Shown piece by piece: positions 11,293 through 24,015 of a stretch of DNA of 64,000 nt. Positions within the stretch are counted from its first letter, which is position 1, and each line of letters begins with the position of its first letter. The DNA is from Cyathus striatus. Taxonomy: Eukaryota > Basidiomycota > Agaricomycetes > Agaricales > Nidulariaceae. The position numbers and the translations under genes are program-made. The notes under the pieces were generated by a model. That model made no database searches. It saw nothing but the letters and a program-made list of their open reading frames with translations, and had not been told where the DNA came from. The stretch lies in assembly GCA_025738555.1 (NCBI GenBank), contig JAOVFP010000006.1:5084001-5148000 (forward strand), given 5' to 3'.

Positions 11293-12393
11293 CCTGACTC
11301 ACCCTCAAACGATACTTGAAGGGGGTGAGGTATCGATGTGGGGGGGTGGGGGAAGAGAAAGAAAGGAGGGGGAAAGAATGTAATGGAAGCCCCACGTTGA
11401 ACCTCTTCGAGTGGGAAACGATTCAGAAGCGCTCGGGTCAGGTGGACTGCGGCAATTACTCTTTAAATTTTGTACTCTATTTTAAGGTTACGTGTACAAG
11501 TCAATTGAGATCGTCCACGAGGGCTGGATTGATCATTGATATATTGATACTCTTACCCACCCTTTCTCGCCTCTCGACCCCCTAATTGGCTGTTTAATTG
11601 ACGCAGGTGCGCTTCGCACGCGTACGACTATGTCTCGAGTGGATATGTTTAGATTAAAGTCTAAGAGATTGGGTGCCTTGTTGGTATGGATAGAACAAGA
11701 GGCGTTTATTCAAATTCGAGTTGTTGTTGGTGTACTAATACAGGTCTTGGGAAAGAGGTGGTATAAGCGATGTATGCATTACCATCGTTACTATGCATCA
11801 TGTATCATGATGACGATGATGGAGACTAAGTAACATATAGACTTCCTCCGACGCGGATACTTGAAACGTACCTTGCTATTAGATTGTTAAACTTTAGTCT
11901 TTTTCAAAATCATAACCGTAAATTGTTATTGGCTTACAGCGTAAACACAATTTTTTAAGTGGGAGTCTAGAGATGCAATAAATACTAAAGTGACGCGGAC
12001 AATTCACTTGGGAAATACAGGTAAACTGAACCTGGGTTGAACATTGCGCAGAGTAGTTTGGGGTGAGCTTGACGACGACGACGTTGGCGCCTACATATTG
12101 ACCTGTCCACGTTTTCCAGTGCCTCTGATTGGCGGACTCTTGCTTCAGTCTAGAACGCACCAATTGGAATAGACGGTCTATTGGCTACTGTGTTAGCGCT
12201 TGAGACTTTCAAAGTTGCGGGACTCTTCCACTTCGATGGGTACACATACAATCGCTATTGACCTGGTTCCCCATGTTATTGAGTTTCTAATCATATTTGG
12301 AAACGCCTACCTGGATGCTAGAAGCACAAGGATATGTAAAGAATCAAAGCAACACTTCAAAATAAAGTCTCCTGTTAAAATTATTACAAAAGA
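11293..12393. other. Intergenic stretch without recognised feature
   Basis: About 1.1 kb holding the presumed promoter of the coiled-coil gene and the 3' flank of the O-fucosyltransferase-like gene. Nothing else is supportable. Confidence 0.45.
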
Positions 12394-14155
12394 CTACCAC
12401 ATTCCTATCCGAACCGTCCGTACAATACCATGATTCCATGATTCCACTCTCCGCCTACTAACCATGCTGAACGTTGATTTTTTCGTCCCAACAAAGCCAA
12501 CAGCCATACTTTGGGCGACAGTATCAATGATAGCCGGATACCACCCTCCAATTTTGGATTCTGTCTGGAGCACGTCATGGTCAATTTGTTTCCAACCTAG
12601 ATCTCTGGCTTGCACCCAAAAGTCAGGATCATTCTCATCTATGGCACTTGAATAAACAGCGGAATAGCAATGAGAAAGAAAAGCTTTACACACCAGATGT
12701 GATTAGTACCTCGTGAACATCAAGACCTTGTTTTTCACGCAGCTGTTCTTGAATCACTTGTACTTCTTCAGAGTATGCTGATAATGGTGGAAGGCATTCG
12801 CCTGTTGTGTCGAAGCATTGTGTAGAAAAATCACCCCGTCGAACATGCACAGCTATAAACTAACATTGCAAAAACCACTGAATTGTTATAGAAGTGCATA
12901 GTAAGGAAGACATACTGGAGGAATACTATCAACTTCGAACACCATTCTCAAATAATTCTTGCCGATGGTAACCATCTGTTCCGTGAAAGGCAAGTTCTTT
13001 CCAATGATGTTCCATGCAGGGGACCAAGGATATTCCCACTCAAGGGAACGTGCAGAAGTTACGTAGTACAGAAAGTCAAAACAAGCGAGATGTTGATCAG
13101 GGCTAAGTTTGGAATCCATTGGCGAGGGGTACATCAGTGGTAAACTCAGCGGATTGAGGCTAGGACGTTCGGGATATATCAATGCTGCCAATTCAGAGAA
13201 TATAGCATGAACTTCTTTAAGATTATCTTTCGGTCTAACTTTGTTTGGGACTCGTGTGTATGAAACATCAAGCCCTAAGTGGTTGAGCATGTTATCAGCT
13301 ATGAATGGTTCTGTTTCATCTATGTTGCGAGTGGACCAGCAACCAAGTTGTTCTTTGTTTGGGGAAGAGTAGGGGTCTTCTGGAGGTGGTGGTTCTTTCA
13401 CTTGTCGCCATTCGAGTATTGGCATTTGGATGGTGGCTTGAAGATGTGTGAGGTTGAAGATATCGCCAAAGTGTACAACCCCTGATGATTTGGCTTTGGC
13501 AGATTGGTGAAATGTGTGAACAGCTTGTTGAGAAGATACTCACCTATGTGGTGGTTCGGTGTGAAAGGAGGTACAATTGGTACTCTGCCGCTAAGAGTAG
13601 CAAGGTATATCATATTAACCTATTCGTTCATTAGACGACACTATGATACAAACCACAGTAGGTGCTCACAACACTTATGAACTCGTTTGCTGGTAATTAA
13701 CATCAGGAACAGAAAACAGTGAAACAGTGAATTACATACTAAACCCGCCCACTGCCCACGAAGTCACATAATATTTTTCTGGTAGAAGATTATCTACGAA
13801 GCGATGTAATCTTTACAATGAACACATAGAGTTGCAACTTTTGATTCACACCTTTGAACCCGTTTGCTGGAGAACCCAGCAAAAAACTAGAAGCATCATT
13901 CCATAGCCTTGCAACATCAACCTCCTTTACATTGGACTCCGGACATCTACATATTGTTTCTGGACAGTCCCATGGAAGAACTTCCACATCTGGTATGGTG
14001 TTGCTTCCAAATCCTAGATATACTTTTCCGAGTGGTGCTGAGAAGGCATTCAACGAATTCCACCAATACACTAATGCTGACCAATAGAAACAGGAAAGTG
14101 CAGTGATGGATAAAACAAAAGTTATGAGTGCCCACTTTACACGATAGAAATGCAT
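12394..14155 (-). CDS. GDP-fucose protein O-fucosyltransferase-like type II membrane protein
   Basis: Predicted 480 aa from seven exons: 14155-13852, 13793-13740, 13689-13670, 13619-13544, 13493-12916, 12859-12694 and 12638-12394. All introns are GT-AG and in phase, including a 20 nt micro-exon. The start ATG 14155 gives a short basic N-tail and a membrane segment at about residues 7-30, as in Golgi/ER glycosyltransferases. A lumenal domain follows, with WAVGGFTNEF near the nucleotide-sugar loop. FIAVHVRRGDF at about 345-355 matches the family's diphosphate-binding HxRRGD motif. The C-terminal GFVGTKKSTFSMVSRRRV is also typical. The known family moves fucose from GDP-fucose to Ser/Thr. The acceptor in fungi is not known to me and the fucose specificity is inferred. 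Confidence 0.85.
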
Positions 14156-15397
14156 GCAGATGTGTTGGAAATTAAGAGCAAATAGCAAGCAGAGTCACAA
14201 AGAGATAAGAAGAGATATTACTCAGAGAAAGATGGCACAAACGGTGATGGTTGGAGAGAGAGAGAGATTATCAATTATTTGTGCCTCTGACCAGGCAGAT
14301 TGAATATACATTGAGTAGTTGTATAGTGAAATATGTTAGTATATAATAGAGTATCATATTGTATTCTGATGATATCTAATTCATTCAGATAGACCATACA
14401 TGTTCTAGCCACATCAAAACCATCCATCAAAACCCTGTGGGAAAAAATATGGGTAGGAAAAAGCGACTGGCTTTAATAAGGCTATCATGAAGTCCATGAG
14501 TTCCTGTTGAGTAATTTTGGTCAGGAAAATGAGGAAGTGTTGGCATTGGAGGGAGCCCACAGGAGAGGGTGAGTGAGAGGGGGAGAGCAAACAAGAATAA
14601 CGCATTGATGCGAGCACGGTTAGATTTGATAGCGTTATCTTTCGGATAACGGTCACGTCACTTTGACAAACACAGCTCGTAAAAATGTCGAGTTTTGTAG
14701 TGCAGGCGACGCACCTGCTCTAGAGCACATATTTACAAATATTTATTATGAGGCATGCGCTGGTGTGTGCTATCAGACAGGAACAGTTGCTATAAATAGG
14801 TTTTAACATTAAGTATTACCGCAAATAAGTGGCTACGACACATGCAAACCATGCTTTCGTCCGAGCGCCATCAAAGGATTCCTTAACCTTGACCACTATC
14901 TTCCCTCGTAAATATTGACCTAAGCCTAAAGTAAGACGAGTATTCAGAATCTATTGTTCTCTCCCTAATGGACCTTATGCGTTCACGTTCTTCCAGTTCG
15001 AGTAACTTACCTTCAACATTAAAACCCGTCAAATTCACCGCCAATATAGCCTCTGGTCGTTACGATGAACATATTTCAGTATTTGAAGAGGTGGCAAAAT
15101 TCGGAAAAAGCAGGGGATAGAGGTTAAAACAGAGGCGACAGAGGTGTTATAAACCTTTCAGATGACGGTGAATTTCAAGAATGGATTTAACAGGTTATTA
15201 TAATCATAGAGTTAAATTATAACGTAGCAGTGGAAAAGCAGATCCTGCAGGTTACATAGAAAACTCATTCTGTAAGGATGGGGGAATTATGAATTTGATA
15301 ACATGTCGGAGAAGACTATTGTTCAGGTAACATAGGGTGAAATGAATAAATTAAATTTGTATATCAGAAACCAAGAAGTGATGACGAATCTCACGGA
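14156..15397. other. Intergenic stretch without recognised feature
   Basis: 1.24 kb. A GA-rich patch near 14250 and otherwise unremarkable sequence; no gene, RNA or repeat supported. Confidence 0.45.
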
Positions 15398-15832
15398 TTA
15401 CGAAGCAGTCAATGAGGAGCGTGACAATTCATCAACATCAGGGTATGCATCTTTGAGTCGGGAGTACGTTAGATGCAGTGCCATTGAATTAGCGAGGCTT
15501 GATGGGACCTGTATATCAACAGAATAAACCGAGTGTAATAATACAGAAGTGTTTGGTCTTACCTGATTATAGAATTTCTTCTGCCACTTCTTCATTTGAA
15601 AATCAGCATGAACATAAATTTTGTAGTCCCATAATATCGCCAACTTCTTATAGATAAGATACATGGCCATTAAGTCGCCATTTTCATCCAATTCATCGGC
15701 CTGGTTGTTCAGAAACATGGCGTAATCAAACAGTTCCGGAATGCTGGATATAGTATTAAGCTTTTCATCAGTTGCAGCCTCTATGTCGAGGAGTCGCGTG
15801 AAATTCGAAGGAATCAGATCGTCTTGTGGCAT
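15398..15832 (-). CDS. Small hypothetical helical protein, weak resemblance to USP8/AMSH dimerisation domain
   Basis: Predicted 126 aa from exons 15832-15563 and 15508-15398. The 54 nt intron is in frame, so an unspliced reading of 144 aa is also open. The start is the ATG giving MPQDDLIPS; upstream in-frame text looks like untranslated sequence. The segment with ELFDYAMFLNNQADELDENG, AMYLIYKKLAIL and MKKWQKKF resembles the helical pattern of the domain that dimerises USP8/AMSH-type deubiquitinases (GDL.AAY.LY.R...L). No protease domain follows. The similarity is judged by eye and is weak; treat it as hypothetical. Confidence 0.5.
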   Translation of the reverse strand: MPQDDLIPSNFTRLLDIEAATDEKLNTISSIPELFDYAMFLNNQADELDENGDLMAMYLIYKKLAILWDYKIYVHADFQMKKWQKKFYNQVRPNTSVLLHSVYSVDIQVPSSLANSMALHLTYSRLKDAYPDVDELSRSSLTAS

Positions 15833-17142
15833 GGTAGATTCACCGGCAAACATAACAAGCAACGTAGATAATAATGAACTATATTTTAGTACATATGCAG
15901 CACTCAGCTTTATATACTTGGGAGCTTGGTCCATATGGTACAGGCGTGAATTTCCATTGAACCATTTACTCGTTTTGGTTAGCTTTTCTGTACCAATTGT
16001 TCGTACGATGGTCATAGCGCATACTACTTAACACATACCTATTCATTGCGAAACGATGAAAGCGAGCTTTTTATAGTCATTAAGGTATACCATTCAGGTT
16101 TTTATGTGGTACGTATCAGCAAGTAAGTGATAGTATTAGAAGGATAGGTAAGTGTTTCGTCTGAGTCGTCTGTTAAGTCTAAGCTGAGTCTGTTCTGCCT
16201 GTTTCGACAGATGTCACATGATGTACACAATGACACATCTTGGAAATAACATCACCAAACACAGCCTGTTATTTGCTTAAGCGTACGCCCGACTACGCCG
16301 CATACGTAGCCTGCAAGACCAACCTCAGCCGTCAGACACAAGTCAGACACTACCTCCGCTGCAATATAATCATTCGTCTAAGTACTATTTCATATAGAAT
16401 TCAGAATCATCAACCTAATTCCACAATTGATGCCATTATTTAGTTAGGTTATACCGTGCACTATGCGGATTCCCGGGGAATCCAACAGATAACGGTGTAC
16501 CGGTAGCTTATTCATGTTAGGGGGATGGGTACGAACGATGATCCATGATAAATGGAAAGGATGGACCACTCTGCTAGGTATTTGTAAGTTGTTCTTCAGT
16601 TTTCGTGTTCTGGACAGGACACGTGTTAACATTACTTAGTATGTGTCTTAGAATATACTTTGGGGATCAATACGGTTGAATGAGATGTTGGTGAGATACT
16701 TTTCAAACGTTTGGGGTGAGCTAAGTAGCTGCTAACGAAAGATCACTTGGGAAATATAGTGCAACTCAATTCAAGAAGTGCGTCGTGTGTGACACTGTAA
16801 GTGGCATTCCTATAGGCTATAACAGTCTAGACTCATGTGAGTCGGACTTCCTACTCTTACACTGCTTTGTTAGCTGACTACAATCTACACGGTACCGTCA
16901 ACCCTGAATCGCGGAGTCGGGTAACATTTGGAAGCAGCTATATCGTACGATGATGATAAGAGTTATCAGATAACCACCGGGGTTGTCGGCTTAGGGATGT
17001 TCTCGGTTAAAAGCAGGTGATGCTCGTCGTATAAATAGGTCTGTGATATCTTATCTGATAAAAACATCCCCCCCCCCTTTACTTCCAGTTTCGCTTCGCA
17101 CCTATCCTCTCTTCAACTAAATTTCGCCAATAAACAAGTATC
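15833..17142. other. Intergenic region with the promoter of the AIF-like gene
   Basis: 1.3 kb. A TATA-type tataaatag at about 17030-17038 and a C-run/CT tract at about 17069-17090 lie upstream of ATG 17143. Nothing else was recognised. Confidence 0.5.
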
Positions 17143-18909
17143 ATGGGCGGACTTATCACCTCCACGAAAACAATCGTAGTGCTAGGTGCTTCCTATGGGG
17201 GTGAGTTTTGCCAGAAAAGTCCTCGCCGCGCCAGGCATTAATTGTGTTCAGGTGCTCGAGCTGCACAGAATCTCGCAGCTGGTCTTCCTAATGGATGGAG
17301 AGTCATTCTTGTTGATAGGAACTCGTGAGTTTTGGGTGCCTTTATTAACTGTATAACATAATTTAACATATTATAGGCATGCAAACCGTATGTAATCCCC
17401 CGTTCAAACGTATCCCTGCTAATCAGATCTAGTTTAGATGTCTACGTAATGCCTCGATTCTCAGTCCTCTCAGGACACGAAGTGAAAGCCTGTATATCAA
17501 TTTCGTCTCTCTTATTCATCGTACTAGCTGCTGAAGTTTGCATACAGTCATCCCATATACAAACATATTCCGCTCCAATAGTAACAGCTCCGCTTCTCCA
17601 CACATCTCTCTCCATGCACACGTAACGTCTATTCGACCAACGCACATCACACTTTCCAAAGCGTTCCCTGACTTCGATATCAGCACTACATTACCGTTCG
17701 ACTATGCAGTTTATGCTCTGGGTTCGCATATGCCTAGTCCTTTGAACTTGTGGGGGAAGCAGCTGGAGCGGGAAGCATCCTGTGACGTGAAGGATCACAC
17801 ATATGACGGAACCAAGAAGGAAGCAGTACAGTGGTTAAAGAAAAGACAAGCGTTAATTGAGACGAGTGATACCGTGCTCGTCGCTGGAGGAGGTGCTTTG
17901 GGTATTCGTAAGCCATCTTTCCTTCGTCTACGAATTGGAAGCTGATGATAGACTAGAATTTGCAACGGACATTAAAGCCGTTTACCCAACGAAGAAGGTT
18001 ACCCTATTACATTCGCGGGATAGGTTGTTACCAAGATTCGATGAGAAGATGCACGCTGAGAGTAAGTCTCTTCTTTCTCTTCATGTATTGGTTTCTTTGC
18101 TTAGACTTCAACTTCAGTTTCTGAATACATGCACTCAGTTGGAATCGAACTTATCCTTGGTGAATGACTCGATCTTTCCTCACTCGAGAATGAGAAAGCT
18201 AAGGTAAATGCCGAAGGAAAAAAAGTAGTACGAACGGAGAAAGGGAGGGAGATTTCCGCGGATTTGCTTGTAAGCTCCTTCCCTTCACTGTAGTTAAATG
18301 TATAGTTAACAGATGCCACTTAGCTCCTTTGTACTGGACAATCTCCCAATACAGAATTATTGAGAGCCATGGATCCCGCAGTGATTGGGGACAACAAATT
18401 GGTGAAGGTCTTGCGCAGTATGCAACTCGGATTAGTTGCGCGTAGTGATGATGATCAAGAATCACCGTATCCGAATATATTCGCGATTGGCGACGCGGCA
18501 GATGCTTTTGGTGCTATTGCTGCAGGACATACCGCGCATTATCAGGTTTTTTTGTTCACTTACAATAAAGAATGTGCGTGATAACTTTGTTTCATAGGGA
18601 GAGGTCGCTGCACGGAATATAATTCGACTGGTTGAGAAAGATGAGAAGAACGTGGACATGGAGGAGAAGTATGAATTGGAGAAGTATGCTCCTGGCCAAC
18701 CAGCAATTAAGATCTCCTTGGGATTGGTACGTCTTCTCATAAGTAAAAAATCGAGCCGATTACCTTAATAACATCATCAGCACAAAGTCATTTCTCAGAA
18801 TGGCCCACAGATTGGATCTACCACGGACTGTGCAGACGACTTACGAGCGCTGACGATGTGGCCGTATTTTGGAATGGAGGTTGAGGCGGATGAAGATATG
18901 TATCGTTGA
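17143..18909 (+). CDS. AIF/FSP1-like NAD(P)H flavin oxidoreductase, with an apparent internal stop
   Basis: Exons read: 17143-17200, 17252-17324, 17377-17387, 17438-17491, 17548-17907, 17957-18061, 18118-about 18270, about 18329-18546, about 18598-18726 and about 18781-18909. The product is a two-dinucleotide-binding-domain flavoprotein of about 385 aa: N-terminal VLGASYGG FAD loop, NHVYVMPRF, second Rossmann loop VAGGGALGIQ, CTGQSPNT and FAIGDAAD closing the FAD site. Relatives (AIF, FSP1/AIFM2, NDH-2-like) reduce quinones or act in redox signalling. In exon 7 the frame meets TGA at 18165-18167, where the context (GE-stop-LDLSSLE) suggests an original CGA Arg. Reading beyond it remains fully coding. 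No intron of plausible length removes the stop. This is either a recent nonsense allele or a sequencing error. Confidence 0.75.
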
Positions 18910-19224
18910 CAGAATTATTAGTCGTTTTGGATTTGGTTGAAACTAGTATCTGATAGATGGTAATTAGCCTACTGTTAGACTGCTTGTTGATAGAGCACCA
19001 GTTTTTTTGAATTAATTAATTCTACGGACAATGGAATGCAGATCGATGCAATGAATAAATCATGCATATAACTGTTCCCTTGACCATTATCTTCCTTTAC
19101 ATCATTGCAGTACTCGAGTCATACAGATAGCTGCCTATCACATCCCTACAAATCTAAAGTGAATACACATCTTCATTTCTATCAGAAAATACATATAGAC
19201 AAGGATCATCTTAGCTTTCCTTCA
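18910..19224. other. 3' flank of the AIF-like gene, no feature recognised
   Basis: 315 bp, AT-rich, with no recognised gene; it presumably contains the terminator of the AIF-like gene. Confidence 0.4.
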
Positions 19225-19530
19225 TGCAATCACTGTGGAACTCTTAATGGCGGTGTTCTTAATAACATCCTCAAAAATCCAATTCCCTACGCCCTCGCTC
19301 GCGATCGTTACGTTCCTGGCACCATTGGGAGATCCCAATTCTAACCTCTCCTCTCTTCATGTAAAGATTTCATTTGCGCTGCAGAAGCTGGAATTTTGAC
19401 TCTGGCTCCGTGTATCTCTGATACGCAAGCGTACCAAACTGTGCTTTATCACCAATACATACTGATGCATATAGGGCCAAATGATATTTTGGAACAAATA
19501 TTTACGCCCCTCCTCGCATTCCCGCCTTCC
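19225..19530 (+). pseudogene. Truncated N-terminal relic of an F-box gene
   Basis: The reading LNNILKNPIPYALARDRY, then a TAA at 19342-19344, then SSCKDFICAAEAGI, SDTQAYQ and IGPNDILEQIFTPLL matches the start of the intact F-box gene at 25182 (LPYTLAREHH, SSCHTFLRAAQAER, NPQAYE, VPDDILYDIFSYV) in order and spacing. Similarity ends just after the F-box and a GA-rich tract follows. About 100 codons of an older duplicate remain. Confidence 0.7.
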
Positions 19531-20940
19531 CGTTTATCCTTCTCCTTCTCCCAATCGGGACTCTCGCAAGGAAAGAGGGATAGGAATAGCCAGGGGAGGC
19601 GCCTCGGCACCAAGAAGATTGACATTAACACGCAGCACCACGTACGATATACATGTAAGGAAAGTAAAAGAAATAGAACAGAAAAGGGAGAAGAAAAAAA
19701 GGGGGAAAGGGCGAGACGAAGCCCATCGAGAAAGAAATGGGAGGAAAAAATACCTAATATCTAGGTACGTAGACTAAAGGCACGGATGCGTCAAAACCCT
19801 CCTGTAGAAAAATCCAGTGGGAAAAAATCCACAGTCACGGGGGAAAAGCTACCGGCCAGGTGGTACAGACATAGAGTGTAAAGTGAGTAGTTAGGTAAAA
19901 AGATGGCAATAAGCAAAAATGCGGGAAAAGGGAGGGTAGGTAGCTGAAAAAGGCGTTACAAATAGCGATGGTAACAGAGTCCTGGTGCAGGAGGGAGGAG
20001 GAATGCGGATTATCAAAATCCTCCAAGCTCCTTGTATCATTCTCATAGCTAGCTCCACTACATGACGGCGGTCTAGCCATTGAGAATAAATTGAGAGTGA
20101 GATCAAGTAGAGCTGGTCAGCGTCAGCGGCCTCGAACGAGAGGTCATAATGAGCAAACTCACAACAGAGATCCCAACAGGTGCCAGCCGCCCGCAAAGCG
20201 TGAGTACTTTGCGGCCCGAGAGCTACAGCGCTGCCATCCCTATTGGCCCAGTGCAAGAAACCCTTGAACTGTGACCAATCATCTTCCTCCGGGACGGATA
20301 CTAATAGCTACATGCCGAGGTGAGAAATATGACGACGAGCGCGTAAGCGTGATTGTAGATAAATGATTGTCCTTTCATGACGTAATAGGTGGCTCGTGTA
20401 TGCGGCTGTATCGGATGTCCGATATCGATGTCGCTGGCCGGGGTCTTCCGCAGCTCCGCTGTTTCGTGATTAAAGGGTTGCCAATAGTTTGCCGACTTCC
20501 ACTTCCACTCGCCTTGTTCCTCTACTGGCCACAGATGACTTCTATGTTCGTATACTTATAACAACTTCATGAAAACCTCTAATGTCTCAGATCTAATACA
20601 TCTTAGACGACTTAGTAAAAGCCCTCAGAGCACGATCGATGAGAAATACCACGTCGCCACACCATCACGTTTATGACTTAGGACATTGCGTCGAAACGCG
20701 ATTTCAGTCAACAAAAAATGGTATTTGTACAAATTGAAGGTTGCGTTTTGGCTGGGTTGCGTCTGTCTGAACTGTTTTTTTTCTATGATACCGAACTATC
20801 GATTCATTGTGTTCTCAGGCACAGTCTAGCGTCATTGAGTGTTCAAAGTGTATACGTCTTTGGGTATATCACTTGCTACTCTCTGAAGGTACAATTTCAG
20901 GCATTGTTATATCTGATTTTAATCATACTAAGTGGTGTAA
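19531..20940. other. Intergenic stretch, GA-rich at its start
   Basis: 19560-19760 is strongly purine-rich on the plus strand. The remainder has no recognisable gene or repeat. A 121-codon minus-strand frame at 19891-20256 has no familiar motif. Confidence 0.4.
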
Positions 20941-22560
20941 TTACACGATAATTTTTAACAGTGCTAGAAGTTTCTGGTGCTACCATCAGTATCACGCTCG
21001 ACATGCATCTACACTGCCCAGTTTAAACCGATCCATTGATTTGTACACCCCCAGATATACAGGTTTTTGACGCTGGACATGACGTGAAGTTGAAAGGCTG
21101 ATTGATTCTGGATTGCTACACGTACACTGTATGCCGGTACAGGTCTGTGCATTGTATGTCATCGGAATCTTCATACTGTCGTTGCATCGAAGTCTAACTA
21201 CCCCGGTGATCTTCACTGCTCTTCTTCAATGTTCCATCAACCTAGCAATTCATCTAGCTTCTTAGCGTGCGTGCGTATTTATTCTTGGTGTATCTTTCTG
21301 TGAAGCTGAAATCTCATATAATAGATGTAGTCTCAAATAACTCTTTATGTCTTCTATGCTTCATAATTTTATACTAATGTATTTACATCGTAGCTTCTTG
21401 TAGTGCTAGAAGTTTCCGGAGCACATTATTACGCCTCGAATTCACCCCAACCATGGAGTGCGAAACGATGCATTATACACCCCTGGATGTACAGCTTCTT
21501 GACGCTGAATATTAATAGTGTGTGTCCGCAAACCCACCGGTATTGCCACCCTCTGTCCGGCATCGTTATCTAATCTGAACCCCCTTATGTCATCATGTTT
21601 TATAGTAGTATCTGATTTCAAACATATCTGTCATCGCTTCGAAGTCTAACTACTCCAGTAATCTTCATTACTCTTCCTCGATGTTCCATCAACCCCAACG
21701 ATTCATCTAGCTTCTTAACGCGTATACTTCTTTTGATGTATCGCCCGCTGAAGTTGCAATCACATGTCACAGTATGGGTGCAGTCTCAGTGAACCCTTAT
21801 GTCCTCCGGGCTTCATAATGCTGGAAGCGATATATTTACACCGTAGCTTCTTACAGTGCTAGAAGTTTCCGAAGTACTATTATTCCGCCCCGAATGATCC
21901 ATTGCACACCCCTGGATAATACAGCTCTATGACGCTGATCATTTACTACACCACATAGTGCAAAAATGATCTATTTTTGTGTACCCTTAGATACACAGTT
22001 CCTCGACACTAAATATCAATAGTATGTCTTCGCATATTGCCCACCAAGACTCTTCATCGTGTGGCATCAGCGATGAGCGCTCAGCTGTGACTAGTACTAG
22101 AACCCTGCCGCTCTTCCACCGTCTCTATGTCTTCACTCCGTTGCACAGTAGCGTTGAACCCTGTAAACTGCTCAACGTAGGTTGTAACAAATTCTCATAC
22201 TGTAATCGAAGTACACCTACTACAGCCATCTTCTTTAGCTCTTCATCGATGTTCTATCAACCTCAACAATAGTACATCCAGCTTCTTAACATGATTGCTT
22301 CTTTGTGGTATACCTCCCGCTGAAGCTGCAATTACATCATATGTCATAGTATGTAGTCTCAATGAACCCTTATGTCCTCCGGGTTTCATAATTCTGCGGA
22401 TAGCTTCTTACAGTACTGGAAGCTTCTGGAGTACTATTCTTACCCCCGCATGTTCCTAAGTCATGGAGTAAAAATGATCCATTGTAAACCCCTGGATATA
22501 CGGTTCCTTAACGCTGATCACGAAAGTGTGTCCGTATCAGTAACCATCGGTACTGCCACC
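20941..22560. repeat. Four diverged tandem repeat units of about 440-560 bp
   Basis: The motif gtgctagaagtttc (variants) recurs at 20961, 21403, 21856 and 22413. Between occurrences the same order returns: TTC(C/T)ATCAAC...CATC(T/C)AGCTTCTTA, then GCTGAAG(C/T)TGCAAT, then CCTTATGTCCTCCGGGCTTCATAAT. Spacings are 442, 453 and 557 bp. The units are too diverged and stop-ridden to be coding. Nature unknown. Confidence 0.75.
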
Positions 22561-22669
22561 CTCTTTCCATTCTTAGCCGAGAGCATGCAGGTCAGACGCG
22601 GGTGGGACAGCGAGCTACATAGGGTTCTCAGGATGGTCTAGGGACGATGACTTCCAATCGAGCGGGTCA

Positions 22670-24015
22670 GTGTTTCTCCTGTCTTTTGGACGGAAGCACA
22701 GCTTCAGGGAAGACAGGGTCCAATTTGGTGGGTGACGGTTGCCTATGTCGTCGATACGTTCCCATTCTCTCTTTTGTAGTTACATAAATTTTTATTTTAT
22801 TTAACTTATTCCAAATTTTTGTATCCACTCTAATACCTAATTTCTCGCCGAGCTTCTTCATGGCAAAAAAATGTGGATTGCAAAATTGATTCCAATCCAA
22901 AATAATTTCCACTTCAGCAATACACCTAAGATGCTACAGCGGGGCTTCGGAAAACTTGGATCACAGAAATGCGCCCTCACATCAAGTGTTCTTAACGAAG
23001 GAAGAAATTGTGTATCCTTCAGTTTTGGTAAGATATCTCGCGCGAGAATAACATTGCGCAATGAAAGCTCTTCAAGGCCGCTGAAATTGTTAAGAAACTC
23101 GTCTGTGTGTAGAGACGTGCCGGAAAAAGCTGTAAATATTTGATGCTGCATTGCGACCTTTTCACCATGTCGATAAATGGCCACATGTATTGCTTTCTTT
23201 CACAACGCCAAATACGCCATCTGAGCCTAACTGAATATAACAACGGGGTACGAATAATACCTAGAATTAACATGGCCGAACAGTAAGTTTTCTAACGTTT
23301 ATCAACGAAATATCTAATGTTACAGAGAGATTATCTCCAGCTCGTGGAGTGCATCTGCTGATTTAAACAATTGGAGATAAAATGAAATATCAAGAGACCC
23401 TTGGAGATCGTTAAGTCTCAGGTCGTGGAGGCTCCGACTCATTGGAACATCTTCAGCTGTTGCGTCATTTTGACTGCCCCTTGTAGTTCGTCGTGATTTG
23501 GAAAGATTCCGAACGTCTGTGTTCACATTCATTGAGAACGTTTGCTGATTTATGCATGCAAGGTTTGTAAGTGACACATATAGCGGCATTCTCCCAGAGA
23601 ACTTGAGACACATTTTGATACAAAATACGAGAGCGGCTGGGTGTACATCTAGCGTTCGCGTCACTTTCAAATGGTTCCAGAAACATGGATTGTTGTCCAC
23701 CACATCACGCCAGCGTACGCAGACTTGACATAGATCCCATATCTACCCTCGCACAATGACAACGTCGTCGATCTCGTTGCACGCATCTAGAAAGATCTGA
23801 TGCAAAAGTTCAATACGAAGTTGATGTATCGTGAGCTGGCTCTGAACGTCAGAAGACTTGCGGAGCTTGAGCATTGCGAGGAGTTTTGTGGATTCAGATT
23901 TGTTGAAATGAGCAGACACTGGTAGATAACAAAGTACAAGTGAAATTTTCACGTTAGAATTAATCTGCGGTGTTGAATTGATAATTAATGTCTGATTACA
24001 ATTGAAATATAACAA
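22670..24015 (-). pseudogene. F-box/LRR-type gene, decayed
   Basis: Reading from about 24015, the text gives an F-box-like LTIHQLRIELLHQIFLDAC, an in-frame TAG at 23743-23745, then QVCVRWRDVVDNNPCFWNHL, the standard post-F-box block also seen in the intact gene at 25182 (FHWRKVVDGNPLFWNRF). The same frame closes at 23320. LRR-like text continues with a frame change (FSGLEELSLRNVILARDI at about 23050). At least one nonsense and one frameshift make it dead. Confidence 0.75.

Noticed and set aside
1..16000. A terpene biosynthetic gene cluster
   Set aside because: No P450, oxidoreductase, transporter or transcription factor adjoins the cyclase; neighbours are unrelated membrane, F-box and glycosyltransferase genes. 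The AIF-like gene is 10 kb away.
19396..19764. 122-codon frame as a gene
   Set aside because: Its first part is the F-box relic; the rest is a GA-rich tract.
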